Below are positions 1 through 5,117 of a stretch of DNA of 7,064 nt, one piece after another. The DNA is from Rhodospirillales bacterium (GTDB lineage Bacteria > Pseudomonadota > Alphaproteobacteria > Rhodospirillales > Casp-alpha2). Positions within the stretch are counted from its first letter, which is position 1; each line of letters starts with the position of its first letter. The stretch spans positions 1 to 7,064 of the forward strand of contig JABJOR010000385.1 of the NCBI GenBank assembly GCA_018664265.1, read 5' to 3'. Position numbers and translations under genes: made by a program. The notes under the pieces are model-generated. The model was not told the DNA's origin. It ran no database searches and saw nothing but the letters and a program-made list of their open reading frames with translations.

Positions 1-42
1 AGGCCGCTGTATGACCCAAAGATGGAAAGGATCAAGTGCTAA
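1..42 (+). CDS. Possible C-terminal end of an upstream protein (partial, unidentified)
   Basis: Reading from base 1 gives 13 codons, RPLYDPKMERIKC, then TAA at 40-42. The mix of charged residues and proline looks like a real protein tail, and the stop lies just before the FNR-type site that fronts the next gene. Another frame is also open through this stretch, so the choice of frame is weak. Too little is present to name a family. Because the next gene is MoaD-like, a molybdenum or tungsten enzyme such as an aldehyde:ferredoxin oxidoreductase is one possible upstream neighbour, but that is a guess from context only. Confidence 0.3.
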   Translation, partial: RPLYDPKMERIKC

Positions 43-55
43 AATTTATAGCCTC

Positions 56-69
56 TTGATCAAGATCAA
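56..69 (+). promoter_or_regulatory. FNR/ANR/FixK-type binding site
   Basis: The sequence TTGAT-CAAG-ATCAA matches the FNR-family consensus TTGAT-N4-ATCAA at all ten specified positions. Its centre is at 62.5, about 40 bp before the start predicted from the candidate -10 at 90-95. That is close to the -41.5 position typical of directly activated class II FNR promoters. The site lies between the possible upstream stop (42) and the ATG at 130, so it most likely controls the MoaD-like gene. FNR family members sense oxygen through an iron-sulfur cluster, or through FixL/FixJ in the FixK branch. Activation under low oxygen is therefore the likely behaviour, but it is inferred. Confidence 0.7.
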
Positions 70-89
70 TGTGTATCGACCAACTGGTT

Positions 90-95
90 GATACT
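90..95 (+). promoter_or_regulatory. Candidate -10 element of the MoaD-like gene
   Basis: GATACT matches the TATAAT consensus at four of six positions and lies 20 bp after the FNR-type box. It predicts a transcript start near 102-104 and a leader of about 27 nt. No good -35 hexamer is visible; class II FNR promoters commonly lack one, so this fits activator dependence. The TTG at 88, which also opens this reading frame, would lie before the predicted transcript start. Confidence 0.4.
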
Positions 96-113
96 TTGCC
101 GCTTTCACTTATT

Positions 114-120
114 GGGGGGA
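114..120 (+). promoter_or_regulatory. Ribosome binding site that fixes the MoaD-like start
   Basis: GGGGGGA lies 9 nt before the ATG at 130. No comparable purine run precedes the alternative TTG at 88 in the same frame, so this site supports the start at 130. Confidence 0.6.
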
Positions 121-129
121 CACTTTCGC

Positions 130-450
130 ATGCCTGAGATCGGCCACAATTCAAAAGATGTTCACATATCCGTAGAGGTCCGCCTGTTCAACAGCGTCGG
201 TTGCTATAATCCCAATGAAAAGGGCTGGCCTGTCGTAACGGTTCCCGCAGGCGGCAGCATCGGTGACGTGGCGAAAAAGCTTGGCGTGCCGACCAAGGAA
301 ATATTTGTTGCCTTTGTCAACGGCAAGGACTTCACCCCCGGATTGGTCGGTGATGATATCCGCACGAGTTACGAGTTGGAAGATGGTGATGTGGTCGCTT
401 TTTCCGGTCCCGTGCCATTCAGCTATGGTTATGGCGCAGCTATAGTATAA
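130..450 (+). CDS. MoaD/ThiS-type ubiquitin-like beta-grasp protein with a non-canonical C-terminus
   Basis: The product is 106 residues, starting at the ATG behind a strong Shine-Dalgarno. The beta-grasp pattern of MoaD/ThiS sulfur carriers is visible: a first strand VEVRLFNSV (15-23), a helix SIGDVAKKLG (43-52), a strand IFVAFVNGKDF (58-68), and the family hallmark LEDGDVVAF..PV (83-95), which resembles the MoaD end LxDGDxVAxxPPV. MoaD and ThiS end there in Gly-Gly, which is adenylated and thiocarboxylated. Here the chain runs on as PFSYGYGAAIV with no Gly-Gly. The protein may work unprocessed, be trimmed, or use the tail for docking. It begins MPEIGHNSK; an IGHNS string near the N-terminus recurs, from memory, in alphaproteobacterial proteins. 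A perfect FNR-type box upstream suggests low-oxygen expression. MoaD-like proteins accompany some tungsten aldehyde oxidoreductase operons, so partnership with such an enzyme is plausible but unshown. The fold is fairly sure; the function is not. Confidence 0.8.
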   Translation: MPEIGHNSKDVHISVEVRLFNSVGCYNPNEKGWPVVTVPAGGSIGDVAKKLGVPTKEIFVAFVNGKDFTPGLVGDDIRTSYELEDGDVVAFSGPVPFSYGYGAAIV

Positions 451-457
451 CGGTGGT

Positions 458-1387
458 TTAAACGTCAGGTATAATCAGCGTTCCTGCACCACGCTCTGTA
501 TAGAGCTCCAGCAGCACTGCATGAGCAACGCGACCATCGATAATAACGGCACCGGATACACCAGCTTCAACAGCTTCAATACAGGTTTCTATCTTTGGAA
601 TCATACCGCCGGATATGGTGCCATCGGCAATTCTTTCGCGCGCTTGGCTAACCGTCAGCTCAGGGATCAGCTTGCCATTACCGTCCAGCACCCCTTCAAC
701 GTCCGTGAGCATCAGCAAGCGCCGGGCGCTGGTGGCTCCGGCAATAGCGCCAGCGACGGTGTCTGCGTTGATGTTCAGCGTTTCGCCTTCTGGCCCGCTG
801 CCAATCGGCGCAATCACGGGTGTAATGTCTGATTCTTTAAAGAATTCCAGAATATGAGGGCGAATTTCACGTGGCTGCCCAACAAGGCCGAGATCGAGAA
901 CTTTTTCAATATTGGAATCAGCATCACGCTTCGTCCGCGTTAGCTTGTCCGCCAGTATCAAATGCCCGTCTTTGCCTGACAGACCAACAGCAAAACCACC
1001 CGCTTCGTTAATATTGGAAACGATCCCTTTGTTGATGGAACCTGAAAGAACCATTTCAACAACTTCAACGGTTTCCTTATCTGTAACACGCAAGCCATCA
1101 ATGAAGTCGCTTTTGATGCTCAGCTTATCCAGCATGGCACCAATCTGCGGGCCACCACCATGAACAACTATCGGATTGCTGCCAACTTGACGAAGCACAA
1201 CGATATCACGGGCGAATAAACGAGCCATCGCCGGATCACCCATTGCGTGTCCACCGTATTTGATGACGATAGTTTTACCAGAGTTGCGCTTCATGTAAGG
1301 CAAAGCCTGGGACAGGATCTTGGCCTGTTCCATCCAGCGTTCTTCGCTTTGTGACATTTCTGTTTGTTCGATGGTTTCGTCGCTCAT
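458..1387 (-). CDS. argB: Acetylglutamate kinase (NAGK), arginine biosynthesis
   Basis: ArgB phosphorylates N-acetyl-L-glutamate with ATP, the second step of the acetylated arginine pathway, in the cytoplasm. The 309-residue product carries the amino-acid-kinase signatures in order: VIKYGGHAM (41-49) with Lys43, VVHGGGPQI (74-82), DGLRVTD (97-103), LNINADT (204-210), LTDVEGVL (227-234) and [10 protein letters not shown] (260-269) with Lys265, the second conserved catalytic lysine. Residues 20-34 ([15 protein letters not shown]) match the mobile N-terminal helix found in arginine-inhibited hexameric NAGKs, so feedback inhibition by arginine is likely. The start at 1387 has GAGAAG 8 nt before it. 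The first 17 or so residues are a polar extension; Met11 or Met19 could also start, but have not been shown to. It is last in the cluster, 39 bp after engB. It converges on the MoaD-like gene with 7 bp between stops and no visible terminator. Confidence 0.97.
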   Translation of the reverse strand: MSDETIEQTEMSQSEERWMEQAKILSQALPYMKRNSGKTIVIKYGGHAMGDPAMARLFARDIVVLRQVGSNPIVVHGGGPQIGAMLDKLSIKSDFIDGLRVTDKETVEVVEMVLSGSINKGIVSNINEAGGFAVGLSGKDGHLILADKLTRTKRDADSNIEKVLDLGLVGQPREIRPHILEFFKESDITPVIAPIGSGPEGETLNINADTVAGAIAGATSARRLLMLTDVEGVLDGNGKLIPELTVSQARERIADGTISGGMIPKIETCIEAVEAGVSGAVIIDGRVAHAVLLELYTERGAGTLIIPDV

Positions 1388-1426
1388 AGCACCAACTTCT
1401 CGATTAAAATTATCAAACTGCCTTGA

Positions 1427-2140
1427 TCAGTCTTCACATAGAGCAGCAAGACGTGCACGCAGAATATCAATACCGATACCCTTACGGGAGCTTGTCGCAA
1501 TGACTTCCGGATGTAAAGCCGTGTGATGCTTTGCCTTTTCGTTGATTTTCTTAATCAGGCGAGCACAATCCACTTTGCCGATCTTGTCGGATTTTGTGAG
1601 AACGATTTGGTAGCTGACGGCAGCAACATCCAGCATCTTCATGACTTCCAGATCACTGGACTTCAATCCATGGCGGCTATCCACCAGCAACAGCACCCGA
1701 CGGAGCTGCGCCCGGCCTTTCAAATAACTGTTTACCAGCTTTGTCCATTCCTCAACACGGCTTCTGGAAACCTTGGCATAGCCAAATCCGGGAAGATCGG
1801 CGATCATCAGCTTTTCGTCCAGATTAAAGAAGTTTATTTCCTGGGTACGGCCCGGTGTGTTGGATGTACGTGCCAGATATTTGCGACGGGTCAGGGTATT
1901 GATCAGGCTGGACTTGCCCACATTGGAACGCCCGGCAAAGGCAATTTCAGGCAAGCTTGTCGTCGGGATTTGATCCAGCTTTACCGCGCCAAGAACAAAG
2001 GTGCATTCTTTGGCAAACAATAACCTGCCAACTTCCAGCTGTTCAGGGCTGACACCATCTTCATCGAATGCAGGCGCAGCTTCTGCCGCTTCAGTGCTTT
2101 CGTTTTCTTCACTGATTTCATTTTCGTCTGAAGGAAACAT
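1427..2140 (-). CDS. engB: Ribosome biogenesis GTPase EngB/YihA/YsxC
   Basis: EngB is an essential TRAFAC-class GTPase that acts late in assembly of the large ribosomal subunit. The 237-residue product shows every G motif: G1 GRSNVGKS (70-77), a G2 region TPGRTQEINFF (95-105), G3 DLPGFGYAKV (115-124), G4 TKSD (182-185) and a G5-like TSSRKG near the C-terminus. The G3 extension PGFGYA and the TPGRT string are diagnostic for EngB. The first 36 or so residues form an acidic, low-complexity extension (many Glu, Asp and Ala) that the compact Escherichia coli protein lacks. The start at 2140 has only a weak CGGA element 5 nt upstream, so translation may depend on coupling to yidC, whose stop is 40 bp upstream. 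Co-location with rpmH, rnpA, yidD and yidC places it in a translation and protein-export cluster. Confidence 0.96.
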   Translation of the reverse strand: MFPSDENEISEENESTEAAEAAPAFDEDGVSPEQLEVGRLLFAKECTFVLGAVKLDQIPTTSLPEIAFAGRSNVGKSSLINTLTRRKYLARTSNTPGRTQEINFFNLDEKLMIADLPGFGYAKVSRSRVEEWTKLVNSYLKGRAQLRRVLLLVDSRHGLKSSDLEVMKMLDVAAVSYQIVLTKSDKIGKVDCARLIKKINEKAKHHTALHPEVIATSSRKGIGIDILRARLAALCED

Positions 2141-2180
2141 AGTTCCGGACTTTCATAGCCAATTATTGCGTATTGGTGTG

Positions 2181-3953
2181 TTAAACCTTCACACCCATAC
2201 GCCGCATGATTAACCATTGTTGCAAGATCGACAGGGAGTTATTCCAGGCCCAGTAAACCACCAGACCGGCTGGGAAACTTGCCAGCAGGAAGGTGAACAT
2301 AATCGGCATAAACATGAATAACTTGGCCTGCATAGGATCAGCCGGTTGCGGGTTCAATTTTTGCTGCAAGAACATGGAAATACCCATGATCAACGGCCAT
2401 ACACCAATCATCAGGAAGGAAGGTGGTGTGTAAGGAATTAAGCCAAACAGATTGAAAATGGTCGTTGGATCGGGAGCAGATAAATCCTGAATCCAGCCAA
2501 AAAATGGCGCATGGCGCATTTCAATGGTCACAAACAGCACCTTGTATAGCGAGAAGAATACGGGGATTTGGACCAGAATAGGCAAACAACCGGAAGCCGG
2601 GTTGGCTTTCTCACGCTTATAGAGCGCCATCATTTCCTGATTCATTTTGGTTTTGTCGTCGCCATACATTTCACGCAGCTTGACCATTTCCGGCTGTAGC
2701 TTTTTCATCTTGCTCATAGAGACATAAGATTTGTTGGCTAGCGGATAGAAACAAATTTTGATACCCACAGTCAAAAGCAGAATGGAAACACCCAGATTGC
2801 CAACAATATTGTTCAGCCAAAGCAAGGCATAAAAAATCGGCTTTGTCAGGAAGTAGAACCAGCCAAAATCAATCGCCAGATCAAAGCGTTTAACATCAAG
2901 CTGTTCTTCATATCCATCCAATAAGGTAACTTCCTTGGCGCCAGCAAAAAATGCATTGGTCACTTCAACTGAGCCACCAGCAGGTGCATCGACAGATGCG
3001 CTTAGGTAATCGACCTGATATTTATCAGCGTCATTATCCATGCGGTGGACAAAACGAGAATTAACCGTTGTATGTTGATCCGGGACCAGCGCTGTCAGCC
3101 AGTATTTGTCCGTGATACCAAGCCAGCCGCCTGTCGCGGTCTGTTTGATGGATCCGGCTTCCTGAAGATCATCGTAATCAACTTCCTGTAACGTTTCATC
3201 AAAAACACCGAGCAGTCCTTCATGGAGGATATAGAACCCGGTTACTTCAGGGGTTGTGCGACGAGAAATCAAACCATACGGATGCAACGAAATCGGAGCG
3301 GTCGAAGTATTATCAACACGCTGGGTGATAGAGAACATATAATCATCATCGACGGAAATAACTTTGGTAAAGACCTGGCCTTGCCCGTTGTCCCAACTCA
3401 GGATCAAGGGCGTGTCTTGCGTCAGCATTCGGCTTTCGGCGCGCCATTCAGTATCCGCACCGGGCATAGCAATCCCAGCACTATTAGCACCAGCAACCCA
3501 GCCAAATTCAGCGTAATAGGCGTTTTCCAGCCCTTTTGGCTGCAAGACAACAATATTCGGGCTATCGATTTCCAGTTCTTCGCGATAATTAATCAACGCC
3601 AGATCATCAATACGTCCACCAATCAGAGAAACAGAGCCCCTGATCCGGTGTGTCTCGATAGGAATACGCAGACTTGAGTTCAGGACATCGACACGCGCAG
3701 CAGAGGCCGCAACACCGATATCGACACTCGATGTTGGTGATGGCAGCTCAACAGATGGTGCGTCCCCTCCAACAACCGGTGCACTTGGCAGGTCCGAAGT
3801 CGCTTCAGGTGCGTTTCCGGCCGGAGCAGTACCAGCTTGTCCCTCAACAGATTGTTGCACGGGCTGTACAGGTGGTTTGAAGAATACTTCAAAGCCAACC
3901 AGAATCAAGATTGAGAGAACAATCGCCAGGATCATATTGCGGTTATCGAACAT
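2181..3953 (-). CDS. yidC: Membrane protein insertase YidC/Oxa1
   Basis: YidC inserts and folds inner-membrane proteins, alone or with SecYEG. The 590-residue product has the Gram-negative layout. An N-terminal signal-anchor helix (about 7-25, MILAIVLSILILVGFEVFF) precedes a Pro/Ala/Ser-rich periplasmic linker (about 26-75). A large periplasmic beta-domain follows (about 85-350), then the five-helix insertase core from about 365 to the end. In the first core helix the hydrophilic-groove charge is Lys399 (VGIKICFYPLANKSY), where E. coli has Arg366. The following coiled-coil hairpin (about 408-450) contains SMSKMKKLQPEM and REMYGDDKTKMNQEM. The motif NPASGCLPILVQIPVFFSLY and the last helices, ending MRRMGVKV, complete the domain. 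The length is normal. It lies 45 bp after yidD and 40 bp before engB; the start has a modest AGG element about 10 nt upstream. Confidence 0.98.
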   Translation of the reverse strand: MFDNRNMILAIVLSILILVGFEVFFKPPVQPVQQSVEGQAGTAPAGNAPEATSDLPSAPVVGGDAPSVELPSPTSSVDIGVAASAARVDVLNSSLRIPIETHRIRGSVSLIGGRIDDLALINYREELEIDSPNIVVLQPKGLENAYYAEFGWVAGANSAGIAMPGADTEWRAESRMLTQDTPLILSWDNGQGQVFTKVISVDDDYMFSITQRVDNTSTAPISLHPYGLISRRTTPEVTGFYILHEGLLGVFDETLQEVDYDDLQEAGSIKQTATGGWLGITDKYWLTALVPDQHTTVNSRFVHRMDNDADKYQVDYLSASVDAPAGGSVEVTNAFFAGAKEVTLLDGYEEQLDVKRFDLAIDFGWFYFLTKPIFYALLWLNNIVGNLGVSILLLTVGIKICFYPLANKSYVSMSKMKKLQPEMVKLREMYGDDKTKMNQEMMALYKREKANPASGCLPILVQIPVFFSLYKVLFVTIEMRHAPFFGWIQDLSAPDPTTIFNLFGLIPYTPPSFLMIGVWPLIMGISMFLQQKLNPQPADPMQAKLFMFMPIMFTFLLASFPAGLVVYWAWNNSLSILQQWLIMRRMGVKV

Positions 3954-3998
3954 TACGGGTCTACCTGAGCCTTCAGTTTATATTTAATACTTGTATTA

Positions 3999-4310
3999 CT
4001 ATTGACCGGTGTTGAGTTGAGCATCACCAGTCGTTGATTTTTCAGCCATTGATGTTGGAGCCGAAACAGGTGGAACAGGATCAGCCCCCCATCCACCCCA
4101 TGGATTACAGCGGCCAATGCGGCGCAAGGTTAACCAGCTTCCGCGCATGGGTCCATGATTTTTTAGGGCCTCAACCGCGTAGCATGAGCATGTCGGTATA
4201 AATCGGCAATTTCCGGGGGTAATGGAGGAATATACGGCCTTATAAAGCTGGACGAATCCGATCAGCATGTAGGCAAGTAGTTTTGTAAACTTGTCTTTCA
4301 TCCTGCTCAT
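3999..4310 (-). CDS. yidD: Membrane protein insertion efficiency factor YidD
   Basis: YidD is a small membrane-associated protein that helps YidC-dependent insertion; its exact mechanism is not established. The 103-residue product has an amphipathic N-terminal helix (about 8-30, with LLAYMLIGFVQLYKAVYSSI). The cysteine-rich family signature follows: CRFIPTCSCYAVEAL (35-49), the HGPMRG turn (52-57), and RIGRCNPWGGWGADPVP (64-80). The last 20 or so residues are a polar, unconserved-looking tail. The start at 4310 is fixed by a strong Shine-Dalgarno 5 nt upstream. Met4 is also an ATG, but its spacing to that site is less suitable. The gene lies between rnpA (39 bp) and yidC (45 bp), the usual order. 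Confidence 0.97.
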   Translation of the reverse strand: MSRMKDKFTKLLAYMLIGFVQLYKAVYSSITPGNCRFIPTCSCYAVEALKNHGPMRGSWLTLRRIGRCNPWGGWGADPVPPVSAPTSMAEKSTTGDAQLNTGQ

Positions 4311-4315
4311 GTTCG

Positions 4316-4323
4316 TCCTCCCC
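4316..4323 (-). promoter_or_regulatory. Strong Shine-Dalgarno of yidD
   Basis: On the minus strand GGGGAGGA lies 5 nt before the ATG at 4310. It is the best ribosome binding site in the cluster and decides Met1 over Met4 of yidD. Confidence 0.7.
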
Positions 4324-4349
4324 TTTTGACCTTATATTACAAACCCGGT

Positions 4350-4712
4350 TCAGGCTTCCAACCGCTGCACAGCTGTTCGAAAATCCTTTACCAGTTCTGC
4401 GTACGGGCGTCTAACAGTAACAGCCCGACCGATTACAACATAGTCGTAACCTGAACGGGCATGTCCGGCAGTCAAAACTTCTTCTGCAACTGCGCGTAGG
4501 CGCCTGCGAGCCCTGTTGCGTTTGACCGCATTACCGACTTTTTTACTAACGGTAAACCCGATCTGAATGGCCTCAGGCAGCACAGTCTCCGCTTCGTCTT
4601 CTGTGCGGCGTCGAGCCTGAAGAATCAGGCCCGGTGTCACCCATTTCCGTCGCGTTCCAGCCACTTTTAAAAATTGCGGCCGATGTTGCAAGCGGTTGAC
4701 GATGGGAGGCAT
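4350..4712 (-). CDS. rnpA: Ribonuclease P protein component
   Basis: RnpA is the basic protein cofactor of the RNase P ribozyme, which removes 5' leaders from pre-tRNAs. From the ATG at 4712 the product is 120 residues. It contains the RNR signature GFTVSKKVGNAVKRNRARRR (52-71), preceded by the N-terminal RLQHRPQFLKVAGTRRKW segment (7-24), typical of family starts. Arginine and lysine dominate throughout, as expected of an RNA binder. The frame also opens at a TTG at 4718, two codons earlier and directly after the rpmH stop. ATG is preferred here, giving a 6-nt gap. Neither start has a recognisable Shine-Dalgarno, so translation probably depends on ribosomes finishing rpmH. yidD follows after 39 bp. 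Confidence 0.95.
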   Translation of the reverse strand: MPPIVNRLQHRPQFLKVAGTRRKWVTPGLILQARRRTEDEAETVLPEAIQIGFTVSKKVGNAVKRNRARRRLRAVAEEVLTAGHARSGYDYVVIGRAVTVRRPYAELVKDFRTAVQRLEA

Positions 4713-4718
4713 GCTCAA

Positions 4719-4853
4719 TTAGGCAGAAAGACGCTTACGGCCTTTTGCTCTACGGTTTGCAAGAACCTTGCGGCCACCTACGGTAGCCATACGGCTGCGA
4801 AAGCCGTGGCGACGCTTGCGCACTAGTTGACTTGGTTGATACGTACGTTTCAC
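4719..4853 (-). CDS. rpmH: 50S ribosomal protein L34
   Basis: The product is 44 residues, the standard L34 length, and the family pattern is complete: [20 protein letters not shown], then [20 protein letters not shown] and RLSA. L34 is a late-assembling, arginine/lysine-rich protein of the large subunit that contacts 23S rRNA. The start codon is GTG at 4853, with GGAGAAG 4 nt upstream. The stop TAA (4719-4721) is followed almost at once by rnpA, the near-universal rpmH-rnpA pairing. It is the first gene of the minus-strand cluster, about 33 nt after a predicted transcript start. Its Shine-Dalgarno lies inside a predicted hairpin (4856-4880), which suggests translational control. dnaA, which adjoins rpmH in many bacteria, is not next to it here. 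Confidence 0.98.
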   Translation of the reverse strand: MKRTYQPSQLVRKRRHGFRSRMATVGGRKVLANRRAKGRKRLSA

Positions 4854-4855
4854 GA

Positions 4856-4880
4856 AACTTCTCCGACGTTTCTAGAAGTT
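4856..4880 (-). promoter_or_regulatory. rpmH leader hairpin covering the Shine-Dalgarno
   Basis: On the minus-strand transcript AACUUCU (4880 to 4874) can pair with AGAAGUU (4862 to 4856), a perfect 7-bp stem with an 11-nt loop. The 3' arm contains most of the GGAGAAG Shine-Dalgarno and ends 2 nt before the GTG. A competing 5-bp stem, GAAAC (4872 to 4868) with GUUUC (4858 to 4854), would instead leave the Shine-Dalgarno in its loop. The leader could thus toggle between closed and open forms. The pairing is directly visible; a regulatory role is inferred. Confidence 0.5.
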
Positions 4881-4886
4881 GATAAG

Positions 4887-4894
4887 CCACGTGG
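4887..4894. repeat. 8-bp palindrome over the rpmH -10 region
   Basis: CCACGTGG is a perfect 8-bp palindrome lying across the end of the predicted -10 and next to the predicted transcript start of the rpmH cluster. GTATAC, a second short palindrome, overlaps its right end. The position would suit an operator, but an 8-bp palindrome can occur by chance and no regulator is assigned. Confidence 0.3.
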
Positions 4895-4921
4895 TATACG
4901 GGCTCCAATGTCTTAAGTCAA
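4893..4921 (-). promoter_or_regulatory. Sigma70-type promoter of the rpmH-argB cluster
   Basis: On the minus strand TTGACT (4921-4916, five of six consensus positions) is followed after exactly 17 bp by TATACC (4898-4893, four of six). Transcription would start near 4886, giving a leader of about 33 nt before the rpmH GTG. It is the best promoter match in the spacer and is correctly placed for the whole minus-strand cluster. Confidence 0.65.
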
Positions 4922-4988
4922 CGGCCTGTTCCACTAAAATACACTGAATCGGCCTTTTCACGGTATATAAAGACAAAATGCTTAAATC

Positions 4989-5050
4989 TAAGGGGCTTAA
5001 ACACAACTCATCACGGATTGTTTATCGCATTTCATTGGTTAAGGCCCCTA
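4989..5050. repeat. Imperfect inverted repeat with a 38-nt loop in the divergent spacer
   Basis: The left arm AGGGGCTTAA (4991-5000) pairs with TTAAGGCCCCT (5039-5049) over 10 bp with one bulged G. The loop is 38 nt, too long for a standard intrinsic terminator, and no T-run follows on either strand. It lies between the rpmH promoter and the TVP38 gene. It could be a protein-binding site, part of a structured 5' leader for the TVP38 gene, or chance. Confidence 0.4.
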
Positions 5051-5075
5051 TTATAGCGATATATAGACTATAGAC
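5049..5075 (+). promoter_or_regulatory. AT-rich region with tandem TATAGAC; possible promoter of the TVP38 operon
   Basis: The heptamer TATAGAC occurs twice in tandem (5062-5068 and 5069-5075), with a related TATAGCG at 5052-5058. TATTAT at 5049-5054 matches TATAAT at five of six positions and is about 65 bp before the TVP38 start, but no good -35 sits at the right distance. This is the likeliest area for the plus-strand promoter; the exact elements are not resolved. Confidence 0.3.
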
Positions 5076-5117
5076 GATAACACAACGACAAACGATATTT
5101 AACGGGTAAACCACTCC

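Noticed and set aside
88..129. Longer version of the MoaD-like protein starting at TTG 88
   Set aside because: It has no Shine-Dalgarno, lies upstream of the predicted transcript start, and adds residues not needed by the beta-grasp fold. The ATG at 130 has a strong site.
521..832. Plus-strand open frame inside argB
   Set aside because: It lies opposite a complete, highly conserved ArgB, and its translation has no recognisable family pattern.
1981..2217. Minus-strand open frame across the yidC end and engB start
   Set aside because: It is out of frame with both real genes and overlaps both; its translation is low-complexity.
3222..3677. 151-codon plus-strand open frame inside yidC
   Set aside because: It is antisense to the conserved YidC periplasmic domain, with no start signal and no family resemblance.
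4881..4889. Possible DnaA box (TTATCAACT, minus strand) near rpmH as a sign of an origin
   Set aside because: It differs from TTATNCACA at two positions and is a single copy, with no cluster of boxes and no dnaA or dnaN nearby.
4991..5049. Inverted repeat read as an intrinsic terminator
   Set aside because: The loop is 38 nt, no T-run follows on either strand, and no gene ends next to it.
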